In this document: positions 1-7,076 of the stretch, piece by piece
Position numbering within the stretch: the stretch's first letter is position 1
How the letters are laid out: every line of letters starts with the position of its first letter
Source of the DNA: Bacteroidota bacterium
Lineage (GTDB): Bacteria; Bacteroidota; Rhodothermia; Rhodothermales; Bin80
Direction of reading: 5' to 3'
Assembly (NCBI GenBank): GCA_026702635.1
Contig: JAPPBZ010000308.1
Location: forward strand, 1-8,881
Length of the DNA: 8,881 nucleotides
Made by a program: the position numbers and the translations under genes
Notes under the pieces: model-generated
What the model was told of the DNA's origin: nothing
Database searches by the model: none
Seen by the model: the letters and a program-made list of their open reading frames with translations, nothing else

Positions 1-1833
1 CTGCAAAGTGATGGCTCCGGTTCGATCACCATCCTGAGGAATCAGCGAATAGGCAATGCGGTATCTGGTCTGTCCATCCGGCTCACGTTCCAGGTTATAG
101 ATCTCAAAGTACACGACGGGCGTTTCAGATCTTGAAAATCTCCCGAATGGGTTCACATACAGGATCACCTCATCACGCCCGACTGCATCCGGCACGGTAT
201 CGATGCTGTCCGCCAGGAGAATGTCACTGAGTTGCAAGCCCATATCGGTAAACCGGGGCACCGTGTAACGAAATCGGGTTGCCTGAAGATGCACTCCCCC
301 CAGCACCCGGGCATGGAACGCAAAATGGTAGGGCGCTGCAGGTAAATCAAGCTGGAATCGGTCAACGGTCCCAAGAGCTCCCCGGACATGCGTAGATTGC
401 TCCCGGATATAATTGATGCGATCCCAGTCATTCCCATGGACGGCAAAGCCGGTTTCCACGTTGATGGAATCAGGCCCGGAGATTCGGGCCGTTTGGTGTA
501 GAGGAACTTTGTAGTAAACCTCGAGCAATGTTCGCCCATCAATCCCTCGAAATGCGCCCACAACGTAGGGTACCTCCCAATGCCGGGTGCTGGAAGGCCA
601 TCGATGTCGGTCCGTACTTAATCCGGCAGCAAGAAACGCTGCACTCCTTCGCTCCGCATCCAACGCATCCAAGCCTACAAGTGATGCTTCAAAGGTGGGC
701 CCAACAGGGGATGGCACAAAGTGCTCTGTGATCCCGCAGATTTGTGAAATACAGGTCGGAGCAAAATGAAATACCAGCACGGAGTCATTGTACAGCCAGG
801 AATTTGCTTCGCCGATTGTGTAGTCGTCTGGCTCTCCATGACGAATGAATACGATTCCCTGGTCCGTGAAATCAGAACTGAGTAAATATGTAGGTGGGAA
901 GTAGGATTCGTCGTATGTAAACATACTCCGAAACCATGAGCGGAACCCGTTGAACAAATAGTCCTGCTCTGCTACGCGTAATCGTCGGTAGTGCTCTGCC
1001 ATGCGTGCGTTGTAGGGAGCTGCTGGCATCGGATTCCGGCGATTCCAGAAGACATTGAAAAACCTGCGGTACCCCTCTGAATCGTCAATTCGCTCAAATG
1101 CAGCCAATTCTGCAGGACTGGCGATCATCTTTATTTCTTCAAAGAGGATCAGAGCATCCACCTTTCCATTTAGGTTGGTAATCGCGTCCTCCACAGATCT
1201 GGTTCCCTCTTCTGGGCGCATCCGTGCAAAGTCTAACCGCGCCCGTGCCAGTAGTGAAATGGTCTGGTTAGCCGCTTCATTTTCGCGGTATATATCCTCT
1301 GCCGCATCATACAGGCCCTGTCGCTCATATGCCCGGCCGACGAAGACTTTGGACAGGGTTCCTGTCTGGAGCCGAAGCCATAACCTTGCCTCCTCCGGCT
1401 CCGTGGTTACGAGGTAGCGCCAGTAGAGTGACAATAGTCGTGGCAACACATAATCCAACTCTGGACGATGCCTTAACTGGGCCTCTCCTAATATAATGGC
1501 CTGCTCCAGATCGTTTTGATACCGCTTGAGGATGGCGTACTGTAACAGAACATCCCGGTAAGCCGAATCCTGTGCGAGGACAAATTCAAAATCGTTCGCA
1601 CTACGAGCGAGTAATTGTTGCAGGCGGCTTTTGAGGGTTGGATTACGGCCACGCTCTCTCAGAGCGACTCCGCGGAGATAGCGTCCTTCCACATTGGTTG
1701 TGTCCGATTCAAAGAACGAATCCAATATCTGGAGTGCATGCTCATACTCCTGGTTGCCAACTGCTTCACGCGCAGGTTCCAAATCCGGTGAAGGAACCTG
1801 CCAAAGCAGCAGTACAAGAACATAGCAAGCCAT
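1..1833 (-). CDS. GWxTD-domain protein with N-terminal TPR-like helices, exported; C-terminus cut by window edge
   Basis: One uninterrupted minus-strand frame of 611 codons runs from ATG 1833 to the first base of the window, so the C-terminus is missing. Residues 1-15 (MACYVLVLLLW) form a short hydrophobic signal-like segment. Residues about 20-235 are helical and TPR-like, with repeated A-L/Y/E/R patterns. Residues 240-337 show the hallmarks of the GWxTD family of Bacteroidota and relatives: FFNVFWNRRNPMP (258-270), EHYRRLRVAEQDY (280-292) and TDQGIVFIRHGEPDD (323-337), then a beta-rich C-terminal part. The name-giving Gly-Trp is absent here (SDFTDQG instead of GWxTDRG). The family has no established biochemical role; it is generally exported. 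The frame is open back to 1920, and TTG 1863 would add NPPVRRKSA, a better positively charged n-region, so the start is uncertain. It lies 44 nt downstream of the CsbD-like gene and is probably co-transcribed with it. The frame and family are fairly sure; function is unknown. Confidence 0.82.
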   Translation of the reverse strand, partial: MACYVLVLLLWQVPSPDLEPAREAVGNQEYEHALQILDSFFESDTTNVEGRYLRGVALRERGRNPTLKSRLQQLLARSANDFEFVLAQDSAYRDVLLQYAILKRYQNDLEQAIILGEAQLRHRPELDYVLPRLLSLYWRYLVTTEPEEARLWLRLQTGTLSKVFVGRAYERQGLYDAAEDIYRENEAANQTISLLARARLDFARMRPEEGTRSVEDAITNLNGKVDALILFEEIKMIASPAELAAFERIDDSEGYRRFFNVFWNRRNPMPAAPYNARMAEHYRRLRVAEQDYLFNGFRSWFRSMFTYDESYFPPTYLLSSDFTDQGIVFIRHGEPDDYTIGEANSWLYNDSVLVFHFAPTCISQICGITEHFVPSPVGPTFEASLVGLDALDAERRSAAFLAAGLSTDRHRWPSSTRHWEVPYVVGAFRGIDGRTLLEVYYKVPLHQTARISGPDSINVETGFAVHGNDWDRINYIREQSTHVRGALGTVDRFQLDLPAAPYHFAFHARVLGGVHLQATRFRYTVPRFTDMGLQLSDILLADSIDTVPDAVGRDEVILYVNPFGRFSRSETPVVYFEIYNLEREPDGQTRYRIAYSLIPQDGDRTGAITLQ

Positions 1834-1877
1834 CGCAGATTTCCGGCGAACCGGAGGATTCAACCTCTGCGAAGCGA

Positions 1878-2072
1878 TCAGATGATCGCACTGATCTTTT
1901 GAAAGATCTCGCCTGTTGGCTCACCAGTCTTGTCGTGAATGAGCTGGACCATCTTGCGCATATTTCCCCGCGCCCGCTTCATTTCTTTGTCCTCAAATTC
2001 GACCTCACTCCAAATCGACCGAATCTGGCTGCATACCTGCCGCCAGTTTTCGTTCATACGCTCAGTTGCCAT
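1878..2072 (-). CDS. CsbD-like small stress-type protein
   Basis: A 64-aa protein beginning MATERMNENWRQ. The spacing of its two tryptophans (W10 and W21), the charged middle and the MVQLIHDKTGE segment (about residues 40-50) match the layout of CsbD/UPF0337 proteins, which begin like MNEDRFEGKWKQ, have a second Trp eleven residues on, and end in a helix carrying a YG or TG turn. The protein has no signal peptide or membrane segment and is predicted cytosolic. CsbD proteins are typically induced by general or osmotic stress; their biochemical role is not established. ATG 2072 is chosen because it places W10 exactly as in the family; TTG 2075 directly precedes it and ATG 2057 is a shorter alternative. 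No Shine-Dalgarno is visible. A TATATTG element just upstream on the minus strand, with a TTTG 14 nt before it, is a poor match to a Bacteroidota-type promoter because the spacing is short. Many CsbD proteins are more conserved than this, so the family call is moderate. Confidence 0.6.
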   Translation of the reverse strand: MATERMNENWRQVCSQIRSIWSEVEFEDKEMKRARGNMRKMVQLIHDKTGEPTGEIFQKISAII

Positions 2073-2146
2073 CAATATAGGTTAGATTCAATACAAAGGG
2101 GGATTACAGAGGTACTCCCGGCATTCGACTGATTGAATGTTTTACC

Positions 2147-2599
2147 TTAGAATCTGTTCCAGAACATGAGGATCAGAATCGTGAACCACAAGAGGTGACA
2201 GACCCCTGCAGTCATGGCAATGGAGCGAGCACGGGAGGCCACTTGTTTTTCCGGCTGCTCGGAGTCACTCGTTGATTCAACGGCTATGCGCAGCGAATTC
2301 CAGAATGGGCGCAAGAGTAGATATTGAATCCCCAAAAGGAGAACGATCAAGCCTGAAGCGATGTGATATTGAATTTGACCCGGATAGCCACCACCTACCA
2401 TCAGCAAACTCATGGAGAACACAAATGTCAACAATATCATGATCCCCATGAGTGAAATCGTACGAGAGCCATCAACGGCAACCGCAGGATGTCCAGCCAC
2501 AGCAAATTTCGCCTGACTACCCAGTCGCAGACTTAGGCCAAACCAGGCAGCTGCCGTCAAAACGTGAAGAATTAGTAACAGGTTCTTGAGAAGAATCAT
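2147..2599 (-). CDS. Four-helix integral membrane protein (CopD/DUF2269-like), coupled to fadE
   Basis: A 150-aa protein with four predicted membrane helices at about residues 6-24, 48-69, 79-97 and 127-147. The TM1 motif LHVLTAAAWFG resembles the opening of CopD-like, DUF2269-like and other small membrane proteins of the b561-like type. Histidines fall in or at the ends of helices: H12 (TM1), H79 (start of TM3, QYHIASGL) and H135 (TM4, CHLLWF). Such residues can bind haem, metal or quinone, but nothing here proves that. A hydrophilic, charged loop (about 108-124) joins TM3 and TM4. The start codon overlaps the fadE stop in an ATGA arrangement, implying translational coupling. I infer a role linked to FadE, for example at the electron-transfer step, from this context only; the sequence itself would be annotated as a hypothetical membrane protein. 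No terminator-like hairpin follows the stop. Confidence 0.75.
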   Translation of the reverse strand: MILLKNLLLILHVLTAAAWFGLSLRLGSQAKFAVAGHPAVAVDGSRTISLMGIMILLTFVFSMSLLMVGGGYPGQIQYHIASGLIVLLLGIQYLLLRPFWNSLRIAVESTSDSEQPEKQVASRARSIAMTAGVCHLLWFTILILMFWNRF

Positions 2600-5046
2600 A
2601 GTTCACTGGTCTTTGTAGATGCATGGTGCCGCAAGTACGTCGCTTCATCGAAGTCATCCACTTGCACCGCATCCCACGCGGCTTTGGCAGCTTCCCGAAT
2701 TTGTGCTGCCTCTTCTGTAGAAATTATTCCGGCCTCAAGGGCTCTATCGAATCGTGTATTTTTGGGCTTTCTTGCTAACGCGCCCGAACGTACTGCCTTT
2801 GAAACCTTGGCCTCAATGGGACGAACCCCGGCAACCAAGTCAATTGCATGCTCCATGCGGCTCAGCCCACGCGTGCGATCTTTTCCGAGGTAAACTCCAG
2901 CAGCAATTCGGTCCCGTTGGGAGCCGGGTGTCTGCATAAGCTGTGCAACTTTGTGCCCCAGCCTGTCGGATGGGCCCCGCCCGAAGCTATTGAACCTGTG
3001 CCAGAGCAATGCCGGTCCACGCACCCACCAGGTGAAACCGGGAACGCGCATATTGGCAAGTAAGCCCTCGAATGCCTTTTGAATTTCGGCAAAGGCATAC
3101 TCCATGGCCCATTGGAAGTATGGGAGATCTTCCTTCCGCATCCCTTCAGCCTCAAACCGTCGGAGTGTGGCGGAGGCCAGATACATCCAGGAAAAAATAT
3201 CGGCAAAGCGGCCCGTGATTTTTTCCTTTCGTTTCAGTGCGCCACCCAGGGAGGCCATCGCCAGATCTGCCATGAATGCAAAGGAGGCGGATACCCAGTT
3301 CAGCCGCCGAAGGTATTTCCGCACAACCCCGCGACCGGGTACCCTCGCCACATGGCCATGTGTGATTCCCAGGATCAAGCACCGCGCAGTATTTCGCACG
3401 ACATGTCCAATATGCCCGATGAATGCACGGTCAAAACGTACAGGGTCATTTTCGTCCAGTGCGAGGATTTCTTTGTATGCCCAGGGGTGGCAGCGCATTG
3501 CTCCCTGACCAAAGATCATCAAGGTCCTTGTCAATATGTTTGCACCCTCCACCGTAATTGCGATGGGATTGCTGATATAGTGATGTGCCAGAATATTGCG
3601 TGGGCCGGATGAGATGGCATTGCCACCCATAACATCCATTCCATCATTGATAATCTTGCGGCTCAGCTCGGTCAAATTATACTTGAGGATTGCGGTGACT
3701 ACGGCGGGAGTTTCTCCACTGTCAATTGCTCCAAGTGTATAGACACGGGCAGCGTCCATGAGATACACAAATCCACCGATCCGTGCCAATGGCTCTTCGA
3801 TACCTTCGAATCTCCCGATAGGAAGTCCAAACTGGCGTCGGACGGCAGCATGTGCCGAAACTCCGAGATAAACCGCTTTGGAGCCTCCTAAGGCAGATGC
3901 TGGAAGCGATATTCCGCGTCCGGCTGCCAGCGATTCCATCAGCATCCTCCATCCAGCTCCCGCTCCTTTTTCCCCTCCAATAATTGCTTCAAGGGGCACA
4001 ACCACATCATGACCCTCAAAGGGGGCATTTGCAAAGGGAACGCCCAGTGGATCATGTCTTCGTCCCCGCTTGATGCCTGGAGTATCTGAGGGAACCAGAG
4101 CACAGGTGATTCCGAGATCTTCTTGCTCGCCGAGGAGATGGTCTGGATCTCTAAGCTTGAATGCTACCCCCAGGACGTCTGCCACTGTGGATAGCGTGAT
4201 ATATCTCTTTTTCCAGTTGAGCCGGATGTGTATATCTCCAGACTCGTCTTTGAACAGTATCCCATGCGCCTGTATTGCTCCCGCATCACTCCCGGCCCCC
4301 GGCTCCGTAAGTGCAAACGCCGGTAAAAGCGCCCCTGTAGCCAGACGCTCCAAGTACCATTCACGCTGTGCCTGCGTTCCATAATGAATGAGCAGTTCTG
4401 CAGGCCCAAGAGAATTGGGCACCATCACGGTCGTTGCGAGTGGGCTACAGTGCGATTGTAGTTTCATCACTACCGCGCTGTTTACCATTGCAGAAAATCC
4501 CAGGCCGCCATACTTCTTGGGAATGATCATCCCAAACAATTTCTCCTGCTCCATCAGTCGCCAGGCCTCATCGGGGAACTGCCGATCTGCCCATACCTTC
4601 CAATCATCAACCAGGTCACACAGATCCTGGACGGGGCCATTTAGAAATTGCCGCTCTTCCGAACTCAGACTGGGGTAAGGCGCCTCTCGGATACGAGTCC
4701 AATTCGGACGTCCTGAAAACAATTCTCCCTCCACCCATACCTTTCCTGCCTCCAGTGCCACCCGTTCCGTATCCGAAATTGCTGGTAGCAATCCCATTCG
4801 CTTAATGGTCTGCATGACAGGACGGGTGAACAGAGTCCTGCGGAGCGGCGGCAAAACCAAGGTCAGCGTGACAAGCGCCGCGACAACAAGGAACCAGAAG
4901 GGCGCACCTGCGCAATAGACCAAGAGAAGAAAAGCGATTCCCCAGACCCAGATACGTGCGCCGAAGTAGGCCAGAAGCAGGGCACCGATGATGCCAATTC
5001 CAATCCCCTGCCAAAGGGTTAGAACGCTATATCCGTATTGCTCCAT
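2596..5046 (-). CDS. fadE: Membrane-anchored acyl-CoA dehydrogenase FadE
   Basis: This 816-aa protein has the length and layout of Escherichia coli FadE (814 aa). It catalyses the FAD-dependent alpha,beta-dehydrogenation of acyl-CoA, the first step of beta-oxidation. Residues 8-67 form two or three membrane segments, as in FadE. About 85-135 is the FadE-specific lead-in (SDTERVALEAG, VEGELFSGRPNW). About 140-510 is the dehydrogenase core: LTEPGAGSDAGAI (246-258, flavin/substrate loop), WNKRYITL-like WKKRYITL (278-285), GRRHDPLGVPF (328-338), RRQFGLPIGRFEGIEEPLARI (403-423), and ITVEGANILTRTLMIFGQGA (497-516), whose Glu500 aligns with the catalytic base. The remainder is the FadE-type DUF1974 tail, including PSDRLGHKVA (692-701) and the VDDFD ending near 796-800. 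Start ATG 5046 gives the expected membrane N-terminus; only a weak GTGAG lies about 8 nt before it. It overlaps the next gene by 4 bp and diverges from the flavoprotein gene across 493 bp. Key residues are intact, so it is probably active. Confidence 0.97.
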   Translation of the reverse strand: MEQYGYSVLTLWQGIGIGIIGALLLAYFGARIWVWGIAFLLLVYCAGAPFWFLVVAALVTLTLVLPPLRRTLFTRPVMQTIKRMGLLPAISDTERVALEAGKVWVEGELFSGRPNWTRIREAPYPSLSSEERQFLNGPVQDLCDLVDDWKVWADRQFPDEAWRLMEQEKLFGMIIPKKYGGLGFSAMVNSAVVMKLQSHCSPLATTVMVPNSLGPAELLIHYGTQAQREWYLERLATGALLPAFALTEPGAGSDAGAIQAHGILFKDESGDIHIRLNWKKRYITLSTVADVLGVAFKLRDPDHLLGEQEDLGITCALVPSDTPGIKRGRRHDPLGVPFANAPFEGHDVVVPLEAIIGGEKGAGAGWRMLMESLAAGRGISLPASALGGSKAVYLGVSAHAAVRRQFGLPIGRFEGIEEPLARIGGFVYLMDAARVYTLGAIDSGETPAVVTAILKYNLTELSRKIINDGMDVMGGNAISSGPRNILAHHYISNPIAITVEGANILTRTLMIFGQGAMRCHPWAYKEILALDENDPVRFDRAFIGHIGHVVRNTARCLILGITHGHVARVPGRGVVRKYLRRLNWVSASFAFMADLAMASLGGALKRKEKITGRFADIFSWMYLASATLRRFEAEGMRKEDLPYFQWAMEYAFAEIQKAFEGLLANMRVPGFTWWVRGPALLWHRFNSFGRGPSDRLGHKVAQLMQTPGSQRDRIAAGVYLGKDRTRGLSRMEHAIDLVAGVRPIEAKVSKAVRSGALARKPKNTRFDRALEAGIISTEEAAQIREAAKAAWDAVQVDDFDEATYLRHHASTKTSEL

Positions 5047-5206
5047 GGAGGTCTCACTGGGCTTGGTTGAATATAGGGTACACAGCCTTTATACGATCCG
5101 GCAATCAAAAAGATAAACCTGGCTCCAGAACATCTCCCCAGTCCTGGATCAGATTCTTTGAACCTTAGCCCAACTTCAAAACACATTGCGACGGGGTTCA
5201 CTTCGG

Positions 5207-5228
5207 GGATCTGAATTCATTCAGATCC
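5207..5228. promoter_or_regulatory. Inverted repeat, candidate operator
   Basis: A perfect 9-bp inverted repeat, GGATCTGAA and TTCAGATCC, is separated by the 4 nt TTCA. The symmetry and the 22-bp overall length fit a site for a dimeric repressor of the TetR or GntR kind, both of which control fatty-acid degradation genes in other bacteria. It lies about 160 bp before the fadE start and about 310 bp before the flavoprotein start. No run of T follows on either strand, so it is not an intrinsic terminator. No second copy is seen in the window, and operator function is inference. Confidence 0.4.
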
Positions 5229-5292
5229 ACTCCATTTTGGACCGTTGGTTTCACTCCACAGATTGAAAAGTGAATTGAACAGGAATCCTGAC

Positions 5293-5343
5293 TCAGAAAC
5301 GCGAGGCAGCAGGTACCTGTACAATTAACTTGTCCGTTTCTGA
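5293..5343. repeat. Nested inverted repeat enclosing a 10-bp palindrome
   Basis: TCAGAAACG (5293-5301) and CGTTTCTGA (5335-5343) are exact 9-bp complements 33 nt apart. Between them is the perfect palindrome CAGGTACCTG (5310-5319). The right arm is followed by a T-rich stretch (GTTTTAGTTTT, about 5350-5360). The arrangement could be an operator pair, a structured leader of the plus-strand transcript, or an undescribed small RNA. No gene ends here that would need a terminator. Confidence 0.4.
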
Positions 5344-5539
5344 TGAGAAGTTTTAGTTTTAAGATTATGTGACAATAGCGGTCGAAAAACATGGACGCAA
5401 AGTTGCAACGAGCAAACGAATTTGGAGGCATCTATTGTGTGAGTTGAGCCGTGATAATTTCCAACAGAATATCTTTCATGAGGACACTTTGTGAAGTCCG
5501 CCTTACAGGAGCTTGTCTATACGAGTCCGTTCGTAGACC

Positions 5540-6952
5540 ATGAAGGAGCAGACACAACATCACGAGGCACCACCCCTGAAAAAGGTGGCCATTGTCGGTG
5601 CAGGCATTTCGGGTTTAGGTGCAGCATGGGCACTGAGCAAGCAACCTGAGCAATTCGATTTTCGAGTATTCGAAGCCCAGGATCAGATCGGAGGCAATGC
5701 AATTACTGCAGATATGCCACAAGATGACGGAACCTCCATTCCGTTTGATATCTCGGTGACCGCATGTATCCCGTCTGTATACCATCACATCTTGCTTTTT
5801 ATGGAGCAGCATGGAATCGAGTTACTTGACACCAAATTCAGTTACAGTGTGCAGTATCATGGCGAAGTCTACGCACATGACTTTGATTCCGAGATCAGTC
5901 GACAGCTGGGACCAGAAATCAGGAAATTCCAGAAACTCTTAAAACGTTTGCAGTGGATCGGTCAACTGAATCGTACTCGATCCAAATTTCTAAATGCACT
6001 GAATCCGTTCAACTACATCAGTATGAGAGTTATCCTCAATCTGGGTGGCTTTTCGGGTGATTTCAGATACAAGGTCCTCAAACCCATGTTTGTCAATTTC
6101 CTGATGGCCACGAACGTATTCGATATGCCTGCATCCATGTTTTGCCGGTATCTGGAATTCTTTAATATCGAACGTGCAACACCGATGCAAACATGGGATA
6201 GGGGTACGCGGCGGATCTACGAAAAAATGGCCGAACCATTTGAGGATAAAATTTACTTGAACCGGCCGGTGCGGAAGGTCTATCGTGAGTCGTCGGGTCT
6301 CATCGTAGAAGATCAGAACAGAAACACAGAAACATTTGATGAAGTGATCTTTGCCTGCAATGCAAACCAGACGCTGATGATTTTGGATCAACCGAGCTAC
6401 CTGGAACGCTACATTCTCTCCTCTATCCGTTATGAAAGCGAGTTGCACAATCACACGGTGATTCACTCAGATGCGTCTATTCTTCCAAATAACGACACAA
6501 AACCGTTGACGACCCGAAGCAACTACATAAAGCAGTATGGTGCAAGACCCGATAACTACGAAATCACTTACATCATGCACAACCAGCAGCCTTGGGCGAA
6601 CCACTCAGACAAGCCCTGCCTGGTAACCTACAATGCAACCAGTAAGATTGACGAAGATCGAATTGTCAAAACGTGGTGGTTTCAGCACATCGTGCACGAT
6701 GTGAAGCATTTGGCATTCCTGGTTCCACTGTTTGGCTTCATTCAAGGAAAAAAGCACACATGGCATTGTGGAGCGCACACGCTGATCAACAGCCAAGAGA
6801 CCTGTTTTGTAACCGGGCTTGCTGCCGCCCGACAGATCGGAGCCGAGTATCCGTTTCACGATTCGGAGGCAAGAAAGTGGTTTAACTTTTATGGAAGGAT
6901 GCTGTACGGTTGGAGATTCAGGAAGGCAAAATCCGCCTCCGGTAGAAATTGA
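5540..6952 (+). CDS. FAD/NAD(P)-binding oxidoreductase, amine-oxidase fold (COG2907-related)
   Basis: A 470-aa protein with an N-terminal Rossmann dinucleotide-binding motif, VAIVGAGISGLGAAW (16-30), an acidic residue ending the second strand (E45 in FEAQ), and the following I-GG (50-52), typical of the amine oxidase/phytoene desaturase flavoprotein fold. It follows the COG2907 layout: the ISVTACIPSVY region (71-81), WDRGTRRIYEKM (219-230), FDEVIFACNANQTLMIL (266-282), SSIRYES with NHTVIHSDASILPNN (about 294-318), WWFQHIVHD (379-387), IQGKKHTWHCGAHTLINSQET (401-421) and GLAAARQIGAEYPF (426-439). There is no signal peptide; it is predicted cytosolic. The substrate is unknown. COG2907 genes often neighbour cyclopropane-synthase-like and DUF1365 genes in lipid-modification clusters, but neither is here. 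An in-frame TAG three bases before ATG 5540 fixes the start; an AGGAG is present but about 28 nt upstream, too far to serve. The base composition of a sampled stretch (5821-5880, 43% GC) is lower than in parts of the next gene. Confidence 0.85.
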   Translation: MKEQTQHHEAPPLKKVAIVGAGISGLGAAWALSKQPEQFDFRVFEAQDQIGGNAITADMPQDDGTSIPFDISVTACIPSVYHHILLFMEQHGIELLDTKFSYSVQYHGEVYAHDFDSEISRQLGPEIRKFQKLLKRLQWIGQLNRTRSKFLNALNPFNYISMRVILNLGGFSGDFRYKVLKPMFVNFLMATNVFDMPASMFCRYLEFFNIERATPMQTWDRGTRRIYEKMAEPFEDKIYLNRPVRKVYRESSGLIVEDQNRNTETFDEVIFACNANQTLMILDQPSYLERYILSSIRYESELHNHTVIHSDASILPNNDTKPLTTRSNYIKQYGARPDNYEITYIMHNQQPWANHSDKPCLVTYNATSKIDEDRIVKTWWFQHIVHDVKHLAFLVPLFGFIQGKKHTWHCGAHTLINSQETCFVTGLAAARQIGAEYPFHDSEARKWFNFYGRMLYGWRFRKAKSASGRN

Positions 6953-7017
6953 TTGCGAGGGGCACAGTTCTTGCGAAGGAGGCGGGGCAGGGTCTAGGGG
7001 CCGGTTTGTTCGGTATC

Positions 7018-7030
7018 ACCATTGAATGGT
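7018..7030. repeat. Short near-palindrome before the propeller gene
   Basis: ACCATT and AATGGT flank one G. A T-run (AATTTTTC) follows about 19 nt later, too distant for a classical intrinsic terminator. The 124-nt gap between the flavoprotein and the propeller gene otherwise shows only a G-rich stretch (about 6980-7002) and no clear promoter. Confidence 0.2.
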
Positions 7031-7076
7031 ATGGCCTGCTCACTAACAATTTTTCTTGACTGTAAATCAGGTGTAG

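Larger units (their letters stand above)
5047..5539. other. Divergent intergenic region with inverted repeats
   Basis: This 493-bp gap separates fadE (leftward) from the flavoprotein gene (rightward) and should carry both promoters. I find no tRNA, rRNA or recognisable small gene. The only sizeable frame (minus strand, 5198-5431, 77 aa) is Cys-rich with no recognisable domain or helix pattern and looks fortuitous. Two inverted repeats at 5207-5228 and 5293-5343 and a shorter one (TTCACT at 5250-5255 with AGTGAA at 5269-5274) are described separately. On the minus strand a TATATTC box lies about 25 nt before the fadE start. On the plus strand GATAAT occurs at about 5453, without a well-placed upstream hexamer. 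Neither is convincing alone. Confidence 0.6.

Noticed and set aside
165..563. Minus-strand frame of 132 aa
   Set aside because: Lies within the GWxTD gene in another frame; the through-running frame gives the family motifs.
1638..2132. Plus-strand frame of 164 aa
   Set aside because: Antisense to the CsbD-like gene and the start of the GWxTD gene, both of which have family-like sequences; the translation is Pro/His/Ser-rich without any domain.
3079..3612. Plus-strand frame of 177 aa
   Set aside because: Antisense to the well-conserved C-terminal part of fadE; no domain-like sequence.
5340..5395. CTGATGAG followed by CGAAAA, resembling a hammerhead ribozyme core
   Set aside because: The stem II region between the two cores does not pair beyond two bases, and the left repeat arm would consume the first bases of the core; no cleavage site with a proper stem III could be drawn.
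5198..5431. Minus-strand frame of 77 aa in the intergenic region
   Set aside because: No recognisable domain, odd composition rich in Cys, no ribosome binding site, and it spans the inverted repeats.
5990..6466. Minus-strand frame of 158 aa
   Set aside because: Antisense to the flavoprotein gene, whose own frame has clear family motifs throughout.
7018..7060. ACCATT-G-AATGGT plus T-run as an intrinsic terminator of the flavoprotein gene
   Set aside because: The stem is short with too small a loop, and the T-run is about 19 nt away.
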